Shown piece by piece: positions 17,596-28,334 of a stretch of 64,000 nucleotides of DNA. Below the pieces are notes generated by a model. That model was not told the origin of the DNA, did no database searches, and saw only the letters and a list, made by a program, of their open reading frames with translations. Position 1 is the stretch's first letter. Every line of letters begins with the position of its first letter. Source of the stretch: Ectopseudomonas khazarica. GTDB lineage: Bacteria; Pseudomonadota; Gammaproteobacteria; Pseudomonadales; Pseudomonadaceae. The stretch lies in assembly GCF_004521985.1 (NCBI RefSeq), contig NZ_SBHZ01000010.1, positions 62,001 to 126,000 of the forward strand, in the 5' to 3' direction. The position numbers and the translations under genes are program-made.

Positions 17596-18033
17596 ATGGG
17601 CAACGCAACCATTCTTGGCCCGCTGGGCAGCTCCGATATCGAGCTGCCCTTTTTTTCTTTCCGCGTACCGGCCGGCTTCCCCAGCCCCGCCCAGGATCAC
17701 CTCGAGCAGAAAATCTCGCTGGATGAGCTACTCGATATCCATGCGCCGCAGACGTACCTGGTGCGGGTGGAAGGTGACAGCATGACCGGGGCCGGTATCT
17801 TCGACGGTGACGTGCTGGTAGTGAACAAGGCGCTGGACGCCGTGCCCGGTGACATCGTGATCGCCGCCATCAATGGCGAGCCGGTGGTGAAGACCCTGGC
17901 CCGCGATGGTCAGCAGATAGTGCTGCGATCAGAGAATCCGAAATACGCGCCTCGGTTCGTGATGGAGGGCGACGAGCTGCTGATCTGGGCTGTGGTGACA
18001 GACAGCATTCGGCGGCACCGCTGCCATGGTTGA
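17596..18033 (+). CDS. umuD: UmuD-like protein, translesion polymerase V accessory subunit
   Basis: This is a 145-residue S24-family self-cleaving protein. The phrase PAGFPSPAQD gives a predicted cleavage at Ala26-Gly27, corresponding to Cys24-Gly25 of E. coli UmuD. Ser62 (GDSM) and Lys99 (VVKTL) are the catalytic dyad. RecA filaments stimulate autocleavage to UmuD', which joins UmuC to form the error-prone polymerase V. Absence of an N-terminal helix-turn-helix excludes LexA or a CI-type repressor. The stop overlaps the umuC start by 8 bases. A LexA box covers the promoter. Confidence 0.95.
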   Translation: MGNATILGPLGSSDIELPFFSFRVPAGFPSPAQDHLEQKISLDELLDIHAPQTYLVRVEGDSMTGAGIFDGDVLVVNKALDAVPGDIVIAAINGEPVVKTLARDGQQIVLRSENPKYAPRFVMEGDELLIWAVVTDSIRRHRCHG

Positions 18034-19300
18034 GCAGGCGATTGCATTGGTCGATTGCAACTCGTTCTACGCGAGCTGCGAGCGCGTCTTCCGGCCTGAC
18101 TTGCAGCGGGTGCCGATCGTTGTGCTGAGCAACAACGACGGCTGCGTGATCGCTCGCAGCGCCGACGCGAAGCCCTTTGTGAAAATGGGCGCCCCTTACT
18201 TTCAGATCAAGAATGACCTGCGCCGCCACGGCATCATGCCGTTCAGCAGCAACTACGCCCTGTACGGGGATATGAGCGAGCGGGTGATGACCGTCATAGA
18301 GTCAATGGTGCCGGCGGTCGAGATCTACAGTATTGACGAAGCATTCGCTGACCTGACTGGGGTGCCTGGTGACCTCGAGCAGATCGGCCGGCAGATCCGT
18401 GCGCGGGTGCTTAAGTGGACAGGCATCCCGACTGGAGTAGGCATCGCTGGAACGAAGACCTTGGCCAAGCTGGCCAACCACGCCGCGAAGAAGTGGCAGA
18501 CGCGGACGGGCGGTGTGGTCGACCTGCGCGACCCCGATCGGCGCGACAAGGTGTTGAAGGTGCTGCCGGTGAGTGACGTGTGGGGAGTTGGCCGGCGGAT
18601 GACGGAGCACCTCAACGCCCAGGGCATCAAGACCGCGTGGGATCTGGCCCAGGCAGACGCCTGGACGCTGCGTAAGCAGTTCAGCGTAGTGATCGAAAAG
18701 ACCGCTCGCGAGCTGCGCGGCACGCCATGCCTGACGCTGGATGAGGCGGCGCCGCCGAAGAAGGAGATATGTTCCAGCCGGATGTTCGGCAAGCGCCTGC
18801 AGGACATCGAGTCGATCCGCCAGGCCGTGGCCACCTACACGGCCACTGCGTGCGAGAAGCTGCGGGCGCAGCAGTCCGTATGCCGGCAGATCCGCGTAGG
18901 TGTGCGCACTGGCATGCATAATCCTGACGAGGCCAAATATGCGAAGGGTGTAGCGCTGCAGCTGCCCTGGGCGACTGACGACACCCGCATGATCACCCAC
19001 TACGCCATGCATGCCCTGCAACAGGCCTATCGGGCCGGCTACTCATACAGCAAGGCCGAGGTCATGCTGCTCGATCTCTGCCAGCGAACGGAGATCACCG
19101 GCGACCTGTTCGCACCGCAGCAATCGGCCGAGTCGACCAGGGTCATGGCCGTGCTGGATGAGATCAACGCCAGGTGGGGAAGGGGGACGCTGCGGCCTGG
19201 CCGGGTGGAGCTGCAGCCGGAGTGGGGAATGCGCCGAGACATGATGAGCCAGAGCTTTACGACGCGACTTGATCAGCTATGGCGAATTTATGCGAGGTAA
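18026..19300 (+). CDS. umuC: UmuC, translesion DNA polymerase V catalytic subunit
   Basis: This 424-residue Y-family polymerase has metal ligands Asp10 (ALVDCN) and Asp104-Glu105 (SIDEAF). Residues 1-230 form palm, thumb and fingers, followed by helix-hairpin-helix (about 175-215, VSDVWGVGRR) and the little-finger domain. The length matches full UmuC/RulB. It inserts bases opposite lesions during the SOS response and raises mutation. It is translationally coupled to umuD. Its stop codon directly abuts the stop of the convergent membrane protein gene, with no terminator seen between them. Confidence 0.96.
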   Translation: MVEQAIALVDCNSFYASCERVFRPDLQRVPIVVLSNNDGCVIARSADAKPFVKMGAPYFQIKNDLRRHGIMPFSSNYALYGDMSERVMTVIESMVPAVEIYSIDEAFADLTGVPGDLEQIGRQIRARVLKWTGIPTGVGIAGTKTLAKLANHAAKKWQTRTGGVVDLRDPDRRDKVLKVLPVSDVWGVGRRMTEHLNAQGIKTAWDLAQADAWTLRKQFSVVIEKTARELRGTPCLTLDEAAPPKKEICSSRMFGKRLQDIESIRQAVATYTATACEKLRAQQSVCRQIRVGVRTGMHNPDEAKYAKGVALQLPWATDDTRMITHYAMHALQQAYRAGYSYSKAEVMLLDLCQRTEITGDLFAPQQSAESTRVMAVLDEINARWGRGTLRPGRVELQPEWGMRRDMMSQSFTTRLDQLWRIYAR

Positions 19301-20002
19301 TCATCTTCCTGTTGGCTTGGGGAGCTTCGCAATTAGCTCATTAGCCTTGTTCATGAGTTCAACTATCTCTTCAGTAACCGACTTCATACCATCTGCAGTT
19401 GATCCCATTCCGAGAACAGTCGCTCGGGAAAGTACATCGTCTTGGTAAAGCTGACTTACACGCTCAGAAGCCTCGGGAGTAAGGACATGGCCTAGGCTGG
19501 CAATTCGATCATTGAGAAGAGTTTGCGCGAGTTCTTGAGCTTTCTCTGTATCGCGGTTATTCATCTCTATCATCGTTATTAGTCCTTTTGCCCGCATATA
19601 TATGCGGACCAGCAGCTCAGACAGCTCGGCCGGAAGCTGGCTTAGGCACGCGGGAGCAGAGTCGTAGATGGGGAAAGGGTTTGCTCCGATGGGAAAGATA
19701 CATACATAGGGAGTGTCTTCAGGCAATGTCATTAATTCATCGCCGTATTCTTCCTGATAGACCTTGAGAGCAGTTGTAATTTCTACCTGAATTAGCCTAG
19801 TGGTGTCGTATAGCACCGCTTTGTCAGCTGCAAGCACGGCTTCTGCTGCCAATTTATGAGCGCTATTGGTTGCCCGCAGAGTAAACCAGCCACCAAGGAT
19901 CGCACCGAGGAATGCGCTGATTAACTCAGTGCTGAGCAAGAGGCTGAGAAGGGTGTTGAGGAAAGTGCAGAGCACGTCAAGAACGTAACTGAGAGCATCC
20001 AT
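19301..20002 (-). CDS. Membrane-anchored protein of unknown function at the prophage edge
   Basis: This 233-residue protein has a hydrophobic N-terminus (about residues 5-45) with ELISAFLGAILGGWFTL, then a long mostly helical soluble part. The pattern of membrane anchor, Gly-rich AILGG and a following charged helix is seen in several phage-encoded and defence-associated membrane proteins, but no family is assigned. It runs leftward against umuC and is visibly AT-richer than its neighbours. Being the outermost prophage gene next to the attachment region, it is a likely lysogenic-conversion gene. Superinfection exclusion is a guess. Confidence 0.65.
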   Translation of the reverse strand: MDALSYVLDVLCTFLNTLLSLLLSTELISAFLGAILGGWFTLRATNSAHKLAAEAVLAADKAVLYDTTRLIQVEITTALKVYQEEYGDELMTLPEDTPYVCIFPIGANPFPIYDSAPACLSQLPAELSELLVRIYMRAKGLITMIEMNNRDTEKAQELAQTLLNDRIASLGHVLTPEASERVSQLYQDDVLSRATVLGMGSTADGMKSVTEEIVELMNKANELIAKLPKPTGR

Positions 20003-20081
20003 TGCTATGAAATCCTTTGCTTAAGCGCTTCAGATCGCATTGGGTCTCTATGAGCGCTGCCAGAGGCGGATAGAAAAATGA

Positions 20082-20100
20082 TTACGCCAAATTTACGCCA
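20082..20100. repeat. Tandem TTACGCCA repeats, candidate integrase arm-type sites
   Basis: TTACGCCA occurs at 20082-20089 and 20093-20100, centres 11 bases apart (one helical turn), about 45 bases from the tRNA 3' end. Such direct repeats beside a tRNA-linked attachment site are typical of tyrosine-integrase arm sites. Confidence 0.5.
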
Positions 20101-20105
20101 GGCAT

Positions 20106-20133
20106 AAAAAAAGGCCTTGATAATCAAGGCCTT
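20106..20133 (-). terminator. Terminator of tRNA-Leu
   Basis: On the minus strand AAGGCCTTGA, loop TTA and TCAAGGCCTT form a 10-bp stem followed by a T run, 12 bases beyond the tRNA 3' end. Confidence 0.9.
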
Positions 20134-20145
20134 AGAGAATCTATA

Positions 20146-20230
20146 TGGTGCCCCGGGGGAGACTCGAACTCCCACTCCTTTCGAAAACGGATTTTGAATC
20201 CGCCGCGTCTACCGATTCCGCCACCGGGGC
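20146..20230 (-). tRNA. tRNA-Leu (anticodon CAA)
   Basis: The reverse strand reads GCCCCGG at the 5' end and CCGGGGC-A-CCA at the 3' end. It has the class II long variable arm, a GGATTCAAAATCC anticodon arm with CAA, and a GTTCGAGTC T-arm. CCA is encoded. The 3' end faces the prophage, which fits integration at this tRNA. Confidence 0.96.
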
Positions 20231-20433
20231 ACGATGGCGGCGCAGTATAGGGACGCGTCTTGCGCTGGTCAATCGGCGCAGCTGTCGTGGCAACGCTATG
20301 GCTGGGACACTGTGTAGCAGCGCTGCATCTGACTTTTTATTGCGTCGGTGCTTAGAATCACGTCTGTCATCAAGCGCACCGAGGTGAGTGCTTATATAGG
20401 TGGCTTTGGGCAGTCCGGTCATGGAGGGGGAGT

Positions 20434-21207
20434 GTGGTCAGAGTCTTGTGCCGGGCAATTCTGCTGTGGCTGGCGCTCGTGCCCGTGGCGCGGGCGGAGG
20501 TGCTGGTCTATGCCGTCACCGATGAGAGCTGGGCGCCGTACTGGATTGTCGACGGCGAGCGGATCAGCGGCATCCTGCACGATTTCATGATCGCGCTGGA
20601 TGCGCGCCTGCCGGACGACCTGCAGGCCAGCCACCCGTTGCCGCCGCTGCGCACGCAGAAGCTGTTCCGCGAGGGGCAGGTGCAGATCGAATGTTGCGTG
20701 AGCCAGAGTTGGCGGCGCGCTGCCGGGCAGGCCGAGGTTTCGCTCTGGAGCATTCCGGTGCTGGATGCCGAAGAGATGCTGCTCTTCGCGCCGGGCAAGG
20801 GGTTTCCCTTCCGGCACCTCGAAGACCTGCGTGGCCGCTCCATCGCCACGGTGCGGGGCTACGGCTATGTGGGCAGCGAGTATTTCCAACGCAACGATGG
20901 TGCCGATGCCCATGCGTTGATCTTCCGGGTCGCCCAGGGGCACAGCGAGGCCGGTATTCTCGACCGGCTGGAGTGGCGCTACCTGAGAAGCCGCGATCCT
21001 CAACTGCAGGCGCCGAGCTGGCAGGTGGAGGAGGGCGCCGTGATCAACCGCTCGCAGTTGCGTCTGCGCCTGCATCGTGACCATGCCGGGCACCTGGCGG
21101 CGATCAACGAGGCGATAAGGGCCCTGCAGGAGGACGGTACCCTGGCGCGTATCGTCGCAGAGTACGCGCCGCAGGCTTACGTGGCCGGACAAGGGGAAAT
21201 CCGGTAA
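20434..21207 (+). CDS. Periplasmic solute-binding (family 3-like) protein
   Basis: A GTG start follows GGAGGGGG (20423-20430). The 257-residue product has a signal peptide (residues 1-21, cleavage near ARA-EV) and the two-lobed layout of amino-acid-binding family 3 proteins: [13 protein letters not shown] at the start, [17 protein letters not shown] at the lobe transition, and [15 protein letters not shown] at the end. No permease is adjacent, so it may be a stand-alone sensor-like or orphan binding protein. The ligand is unknown. Confidence 0.75.
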   Translation: MVRVLCRAILLWLALVPVARAEVLVYAVTDESWAPYWIVDGERISGILHDFMIALDARLPDDLQASHPLPPLRTQKLFREGQVQIECCVSQSWRRAAGQAEVSLWSIPVLDAEEMLLFAPGKGFPFRHLEDLRGRSIATVRGYGYVGSEYFQRNDGADAHALIFRVAQGHSEAGILDRLEWRYLRSRDPQLQAPSWQVEEGAVINRSQLRLRLHRDHAGHLAAINEAIRALQEDGTLARIVAEYAPQAYVAGQGEIR

Positions 21208-21242
21208 GCTTTGCGGCCCTGCTGAAATACCCCCGCCGAATC

Positions 21243-23422
<2,180 letters not shown>

Positions 23423-23462
23423 TTCCCGAACGATTCAAGATCCTTTCCATTAGGAGTGCTAC

Positions 23463-23792
23463 ATGAGCTTTTTCATTCCCGCCGCCTACGCTGACACCGC
23501 GGCTGCTGCCCCTGCAGGGAGCGGTTTCGAGTGGGTCTTCCTGATCGGCTTCCTGGTCATCTTCTATCTGATGATCTGGCGTCCGCAGGCCAAGCGCGCC
23601 AAAGAGCACAAGAACCTGCTCGGCGGTCTGCAGAAGGGCGACGAAGTGGTCACCAGCGGCGGCATCGCCGGCAAGGTCTCCAAGGTCACCGATGATTTCG
23701 TGGTGATCGAGGTGTCTGACACCGTCGAGCTGAAGTTCCAGAAGCAGGCCATTGCCGCCACCCTGCCCAAGGGCACGCTGAAAGCCATCTGA
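23463..23792 (+). CDS. yajC: Sec translocon accessory protein YajC
   Basis: This 109-residue protein has one N-terminal membrane helix (about residues 22-42) and a cytoplasmic domain containing the family phrases RPQAKRAKEH and GDEVVTSGGIAGKVSKV. YajC associates with SecD and SecF, whose genes follow, and helps SecYEG protein export. The ribosome site TAGGAG (23451-23456) is clear. Confidence 0.97.
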   Translation: MSFFIPAAYADTAAAAPAGSGFEWVFLIGFLVIFYLMIWRPQAKRAKEHKNLLGGLQKGDEVVTSGGIAGKVSKVTDDFVVIEVSDTVELKFQKQAIAATLPKGTLKAI

Positions 23793-23817
23793 TTCGGTTC
23801 ATAGTTTCCATTCGACG

Positions 23818-23836
23818 GGGCGCTTTAAGCGCCCCG
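23818..23836. other. Hairpin between yajC and secD
   Basis: GGGGCGC and GCGCCCC form a strong stem in the short yajC-secD gap, without a T run. It could be an RNA-stabilising or attenuating structure; no terminator function is claimed. Confidence 0.4.
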
Positions 23837-23859
23837 CGTCATAAGCGGGTGGCTCGTTC

Positions 23860-25728
23860 ATGCTCAATAAATACCCTCTGTGGAAGTACCTGCTGATCCT
23901 GGCCGTGCTGGCGATCGGTCTGGTCTACTCCATCCCCAACCTCTATCCGGACGATCCTGCGATCCAGGTCAGTGGCGCCAGTTCGGCGTTGGCCATCGAG
24001 CAGGCGGATGTCGACCGTGCCAGCAAGGCGCTGCAGGATGCGGGCATCCAGGTCAAGGCCGCCAGCATCGACGAGCGTGGTCGCGGTGGCCTGATTCGTC
24101 TGGCCAAGCAGGATGACCAGTTGCCGGCCAAGGACATCGTCCGCCGTGCGCTGGGTGATGACTACGTGGTGGCGCTGAACCTGGCGCAGACTACGCCCGA
24201 CTGGCTGCGCAGCCTGGGCGCGAGCCCGATGAAGCTCGGCCTGGACCTCTCCGGCGGTGTGCACTTCCTGCTGGAAGTCGACATGGACAAGGCGCTGGAT
24301 GTGCGTCGCAAGGTCTATGAAGGCGAGATCAAGAGCCTGCTGCGCAAGGAGCGCGTGCGCTACCGCAGCATGCCGGAAAGCAATGGCCGCATTCAGCTGG
24401 GCTTTGCCGACAGCGAGACGCTGGACAATGCCGAGCGCCTGATCCGCAAGGACTACAAGGACTTCGAACTGACCAGCGTCGAGCGTGGTGGTCAGCAGGT
24501 CCTGCAACTGGCACTGACCCAGGCCAAGATCGCCGAGATTCGCGAGTACTCGATCAAGCAGAACCTCACCACCGTGCGCAACCGGGTCAACGAGCTGGGC
24601 GTCGCCGAGCCGCTGGTCCAGCGCCAGGGTGCCAACCGCATCGTGGTCGAGCTGCCGGGCGTGCAGGACACTGCCGAGGCCAAGCGTATTCTCGGCAAGA
24701 CCGCCAACCTGGAGTTCCGTCTGCAGGCCGAGCTGGACGCGCCGCGTGGTGCGACCGAGGACTTCGAATTCCGCGAGGCCGGTCGTCCGCCGGTGCAGCT
24801 CGAGCGTGAGCTGATCATCACCGGTGACCAGGTCACCGACGCGCAGGCCAGCTTCGACGAGAACGGTCGCCCGCAGGTGAACATTCGTCTCGATGGCCAT
24901 GGCGGCGACCTGATGAACCGCGCCACCCGCAACAACGTCGGGCGCAGCATGGCGGTGATCTTCATCGAACAGAAGCCGGTCACCCGCTACGTGCGTCAGA
25001 CCGTCGACGGTGTCGAGCAGGAGGTCGCCGTGCCGACCTTCGTCGAAGAGAAGAAGATCATCAGCCTGGCGACCATCCAGTCGGCGCTGGGTAGCCAGTT
25101 CCGCATCACCGGCCTGAACGGCCAGGGCGAGTCTTCCGAGCTTGCGCTGCTGCTGCGTGCCGGTGGCCTGGCTGCACCGATGTACTTCGCCGAAGAACGC
25201 ACCATCGGCCCGAGCCTGGGTGCCGAGAACATCGCCAAGGGTATCGAGTCCACCGAGTGGGCGATGATCTTCGTGGCGCTGTTCATCATCGCCATCTATC
25301 GCTTCTTCGGTGTGCTGGCGACCGTGGCGCTGGCGTTCAACCTGGTGCTGCTGGTCGGTCTGATGTCGGCGATCGGCGCGACCCTGACCCTGCCGGGTAT
25401 CGCCGGTATCGTGCTGACCCTGGGTATGGCGGTGGACGCCAACGTGCTGATCTTCTCGCGCATACGCGAGGAACTGGCCAAGGGGCTGCATGTGCAGCGG
25501 GCGATTCATGAAGGTTTCGATCGTGCCTACTCGGCGATTCTCGACAGTAACCTGACCACCCTGCTGGTGGGCGGCATCCTGTTCGCGATGGGCACCGGCC
25601 CGGTCAAGGGCTTCGCGGTGACGATGTCGCTGGGGATCGTGACCTCGATGTTCACAGCCATCATGTTCACCCGAGGTCTGGTCAACCTGATCTTCGGTGG
25701 TCGCAACGTCAAGAAGCTGTGGATCTGA
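23860..25728 (+). CDS. secD: Protein translocase subunit SecD
   Basis: This 622-residue protein has one N-terminal membrane helix (about 7-25), a large periplasmic domain (about 30-450) with the conserved LGLDLSGGVHFLLEVD, and five C-terminal helices. The RND-type motif GMAVDANVLIFSRIREEL is near residue 525. SecDF uses the proton gradient to pull preproteins through SecYEG. It is 9 bases upstream of secF. The length is usual for Pseudomonas. Confidence 0.98.
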   Translation: MLNKYPLWKYLLILAVLAIGLVYSIPNLYPDDPAIQVSGASSALAIEQADVDRASKALQDAGIQVKAASIDERGRGGLIRLAKQDDQLPAKDIVRRALGDDYVVALNLAQTTPDWLRSLGASPMKLGLDLSGGVHFLLEVDMDKALDVRRKVYEGEIKSLLRKERVRYRSMPESNGRIQLGFADSETLDNAERLIRKDYKDFELTSVERGGQQVLQLALTQAKIAEIREYSIKQNLTTVRNRVNELGVAEPLVQRQGANRIVVELPGVQDTAEAKRILGKTANLEFRLQAELDAPRGATEDFEFREAGRPPVQLERELIITGDQVTDAQASFDENGRPQVNIRLDGHGGDLMNRATRNNVGRSMAVIFIEQKPVTRYVRQTVDGVEQEVAVPTFVEEKKIISLATIQSALGSQFRITGLNGQGESSELALLLRAGGLAAPMYFAEERTIGPSLGAENIAKGIESTEWAMIFVALFIIAIYRFFGVLATVALAFNLVLLVGLMSAIGATLTLPGIAGIVLTLGMAVDANVLIFSRIREELAKGLHVQRAIHEGFDRAYSAILDSNLTTLLVGGILFAMGTGPVKGFAVTMSLGIVTSMFTAIMFTRGLVNLIFGGRNVKKLWI

Positions 25729-25737
25729 GGTGCAGCC

Positions 25738-26655
25738 ATGATCAAGTCAACCATTCGTTTCATGGCGATCCGCAACATCGCCTTCGCAATGACCGTCGTG
25801 CTGACCATCGTCGGCCTGGGTGCGCTGTTCGCCAAGGGCCTGAACTTCGGTCTGGACTTCACCGGCGGTACCCTGATCGAGCTGCAGTACGAGCAGCCGG
25901 CCGACCTGGATCTGATCAAGAACGAGCTGGGCCAGGCAGGCTACGTCGATGCCGTGGTGCAGAGCTTCGGCGCCAGCACCGATGTGCTGGTGCGCCTCGC
26001 CGGTGACGACGCGGACCTGGGCAACCAGGTCGCGGCGGCGCTGCGCAAGGTGGACGCGGCGACGCAGTTCGAGGTCAAGCGTGTCGAGTTCGTCGGTCCG
26101 CAGGTGGGTGAAGAGTTGCGCGACCAGGGCGGCATCGCCATGCTCCTGGCCCTGGGCGGCATCCTGCTGTACCTGGCATTCCGCTTCCAGTGGAAGTTCG
26201 GCGTCGGTGCCATCGCCTCGCTGGTGCACGACGTGGTCATCACCCTGGGGGTGCTGGCGTTCTTCCAGATCCCGTTCGATCTGACCGTGCTGGCGGCGGT
26301 GCTGGCGATGATCGGTTACTCGCTCAACGACACCATCATCATCTATGACCGTATCCGCGAGAACTTCCGCGTGCTGCGCAAGACGTCGCTGATCGAGAAC
26401 GTCGACATCTCGATCACCCAGACCCTGCTGCGTACCATCGCCACCTCGTTGTCCACGGCACTGGCGCTGCTGGCGCTGCTGTTCTTCGGTGGCGACGTGC
26501 TGGCGGCCTTCGCGCTGACCCTGCTGGTCGGTGTGGTGGTGGGTACCTACTCGTCGGTCTACATCGGCGCCACGGTGCTGGTGTGGCTGAAGCTCAGCGT
26601 CGAGGACCTGATTCCTCCGGCGGTCGATGTAGAGGCCGACGACGGGCGTCCCTGA
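25738..26655 (+). CDS. secF: Protein translocase subunit SecF
   Basis: This 305-residue partner of SecD has one N-terminal helix (about 13-35), the periplasmic phrase GLNFGLDFTGGTLIELQ, and five C-terminal helices with GYSLNDTIIIYDRIREN, the RND-type signature. A strong terminator at 26685 closes the queA-tgt-yajC-secD-secF group. Confidence 0.98.
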   Translation: MIKSTIRFMAIRNIAFAMTVVLTIVGLGALFAKGLNFGLDFTGGTLIELQYEQPADLDLIKNELGQAGYVDAVVQSFGASTDVLVRLAGDDADLGNQVAAALRKVDAATQFEVKRVEFVGPQVGEELRDQGGIAMLLALGGILLYLAFRFQWKFGVGAIASLVHDVVITLGVLAFFQIPFDLTVLAAVLAMIGYSLNDTIIIYDRIRENFRVLRKTSLIENVDISITQTLLRTIATSLSTALALLALLFFGGDVLAAFALTLLVGVVVGTYSSVYIGATVLVWLKLSVEDLIPPAVDVEADDGRP

Positions 26656-26684
26656 TGTTGTGATGGACGTCTAGAAAGTCAGCG

Positions 26685-26720
26685 AAAGCCGCGGCAAGTC
26701 GAACTTGCCGCGGCTTTTTG
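26685..26720 (+). terminator. Terminator after secF
   Basis: A 15-bp stem starting AAAGCCGCGG (26685-26699), a 3-base loop and its complement (26703-26717) are followed by Ts. Confidence 0.92.
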
Positions 26721-26773
26721 CTGTCCTAGGCAAGGAGAGAGGCGCGAGTCGCCGAGCCTGGGAGACACATAAA

Positions 26774-27316
26774 ATGAACAAGTCAATGTTGGTAGGTGCC
26801 GTACTGGGTGCTGTGGGTGTGACCGCTGGTGGTGCCGTGGCCACCTACAGTCTGGTTGATCGTGGCCCGGACTATGCCGAGGTGCTGGCTGTCACGCCGG
26901 TCAATGAAACCGTGAAGACCCCGAGGGAAGTGTGTAAGGACGTGACCGTCACGCGTCAGCGTCCGGTGCAGGATCAGCATCAGATCGCCGGTACCGCCAT
27001 TGGCGCCATCGCCGGCGGCCTGCTGGGCAACCAGATCGGTGGCGGCAACGGCAAGAAGATCGCCACGGTGGCGGGTGCGGTTGGCGGCGGCTACGCCGGC
27101 AACAAGATTCAGGAAGGCATGCAGCAGCGTGACACCTACACCACCACAGAAACGCGCTGCAATACCGTGACCGATACCAGCCAGAAGCTGGTGGGCTACG
27201 ACGTGAAGTACCAGCTGGGCGAGAAGGTCGGCAGCGTGCGCATGGATCGTGATCCTGGCAGTCGCATTCCGCTCAACGACAAGGGCGAGCTGGTTCTGGT
27301 GCAGCAGACCCAGTGA
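26774..27316 (+). CDS. ycfJ: YcfJ-like glycine-zipper protein
   Basis: The ATG at 26774 is preceded by GGGAGA at suitable spacing; the longer frame from 26705 overlaps the secF terminator. The 180-residue product closely resembles E. coli YcfJ: N-terminal hydrophobic helix (about 5-25), the phrase NETVKTPREVC, a glycine-zipper segment (about 73-115, GAIAGGLLGNQIGGG), a second Cys (TRCNTV) and a C-terminal MDRDPGSRIPL. It is a membrane or envelope protein whose biochemical role is not established. It has its own terminator. Confidence 0.9.
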   Translation: MNKSMLVGAVLGAVGVTAGGAVATYSLVDRGPDYAEVLAVTPVNETVKTPREVCKDVTVTRQRPVQDQHQIAGTAIGAIAGGLLGNQIGGGNGKKIATVAGAVGGGYAGNKIQEGMQQRDTYTTTETRCNTVTDTSQKLVGYDVKYQLGEKVGSVRMDRDPGSRIPLNDKGELVLVQQTQ

Positions 27317-27331
27317 GAAAAGGCCGCCAAT

Positions 27332-27357
27332 AAAAAACGCCCCTCGGGGCGTTTTTT
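27332..27357. terminator. Bidirectional terminator between ycfJ and suhB
   Basis: AAAAAACGCCCC, a 2-base loop and GGGGCGTTTTTT give a stem with A and T tracts on both sides, serving the two convergent genes. Confidence 0.93.
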
Positions 27358-27373
27358 ATTGCGCAGCTGAAAC

Positions 27374-28189
27374 TCAGCGCTTCATCGAGGGCGCCAGGTG
27401 CGGCTGAATGGCGGTCAGCACGGCCTTGAAGCACTTGGTGTTGCCGGCGACGATCTGGCCCTTCTCGAGGAAGTCGTGGCCGCCGCTGAAGTCGCTGACC
27501 AGGCCGCCTGCTTCCTGGATCAGCAGGGCGCCTGCTGCCATGTCCCACTCGGACAGGCCGAACTCCCAGAAGGCATCGAAGCGGCCGGCGGCGACGTAGG
27601 CCAGGTCCAGGCTGGCGGCGCCGGCGCGGCGGATGCCGGCGGTCTGGCCGGTCAGGCTGCGGAACATGTTCAGGTAGTTGTCCAGGTGGTCCAGCTGGCC
27701 ATCGCGGAACGGGAAGCCGGTGCCGAGCAGGGCGCCGTCGAGGCTCTTGCGGTTGCTGACGCGCAGGCGGCGGCCGTTGAGGGCGGCGCCACGGCCACGG
27801 CTGGCGGTGAATTCTTCCTGGCGTACCGGGTCGAGGACGATGGCGTGCTCGAGGCGGCCGCGGTATTTGCAGGCAATGCTGATGGCGAAGTGCGGCACGC
27901 CACGGATGAAGTTGGTGGTGCCGTCCAGCGGGTCGATGATCCACTGATAGTCGGCGCCTTCGCCGCTACCTTCCAGCACGCCGCCTTCCTCGCCCAGGAA
28001 GCTGTGGGTCGGGTAGGCCTTGCGAATGGCCTGAACGATCATCAGTTCAGCGGCCTTGTCGACCTCGGTGACGTAATCCTTGGCATCCTTCTCGTCGACC
28101 GAGATGACATCCAGGCGCTCGATGGAGCGAAAGATCATTTCACCGGCGCTGCGAGCGGCGCGCAGGGCGATATTCAGCATGGGCTGCAT
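27374..28189 (-). CDS. suhB: Inositol-1-monophosphatase family protein SuhB
   Basis: This 271-residue protein has the lithium-sensitive phosphatase motifs: EEGG (about 67-70), WIIDPLDGTTNF (about 83-94) with the metal-binding Asp residues, and WDMAAGALLIQEAGG (about 213-227). SuhB hydrolyses inositol phosphates in vitro and acts with Nus factors in rRNA antitermination. It is divergent from trmJ and convergent with ycfJ. Confidence 0.96.
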   Translation of the reverse strand: MQPMLNIALRAARSAGEMIFRSIERLDVISVDEKDAKDYVTEVDKAAELMIVQAIRKAYPTHSFLGEEGGVLEGSGEGADYQWIIDPLDGTTNFIRGVPHFAISIACKYRGRLEHAIVLDPVRQEEFTASRGRGAALNGRRLRVSNRKSLDGALLGTGFPFRDGQLDHLDNYLNMFRSLTGQTAGIRRAGAASLDLAYVAAGRFDAFWEFGLSEWDMAAGALLIQEAGGLVSDFSGGHDFLEKGQIVAGNTKCFKAVLTAIQPHLAPSMKR

Positions 28190-28334
28190 GGGAGGTTCAC
28201 CTGGGGCGTTAAAGAAAGCCGGCCATGTTAGCAGAAAACCTTTGTCGATGAAGCGCCGTCTGTATGCTGCATGGCATTAATCTGAGGGCTTGGGTAAGAT
28301 CGTTGCCCCCTTGTCTTCACTGAGAGTGCCTGCG

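Larger units (their letters stand above)
1..20100. mobile_element. Prophage, right-hand (late gene) part, left end outside window
   Basis: Tail tube, tape measure, tail-tip proteins, endolysin and spanins lie in late-operon order on the plus strand, followed by accessory genes (Dam methylase, SRAP, UmuDC), and end next to a tRNA-Leu gene. No contractile sheath or baseplate-wedge gene is seen, so a flexible non-contractile tail is inferred. Head genes, integrase and repressor are not in the window and presumably lie to the left. The right boundary is placed between the last leftward gene (ends 20002) and the tRNA terminator (20111); the exact crossover point is not determined. Confidence 0.9.

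Noticed and set aside
17596..18033. LexA- or CI-type repressor
   Set aside because: It has the S24 cleavage dyad but no helix-turn-helix, and it is fused in operon with umuC, so it is UmuD.
1..20000. Tailocin (F-type pyocin) instead of prophage
   Set aside because: Head genes are not visible, so this is not fully excluded, but the Dam methylase, UmuDC cargo and tRNA-linked right end with integrase-arm-like repeats favour a prophage.
23839..25509. Long leftward frame opposite secD
   Set aside because: It is antisense to secD, His/Gln/Arg-rich as expected of a high-GC shadow frame, and has no ribosome site or known family.
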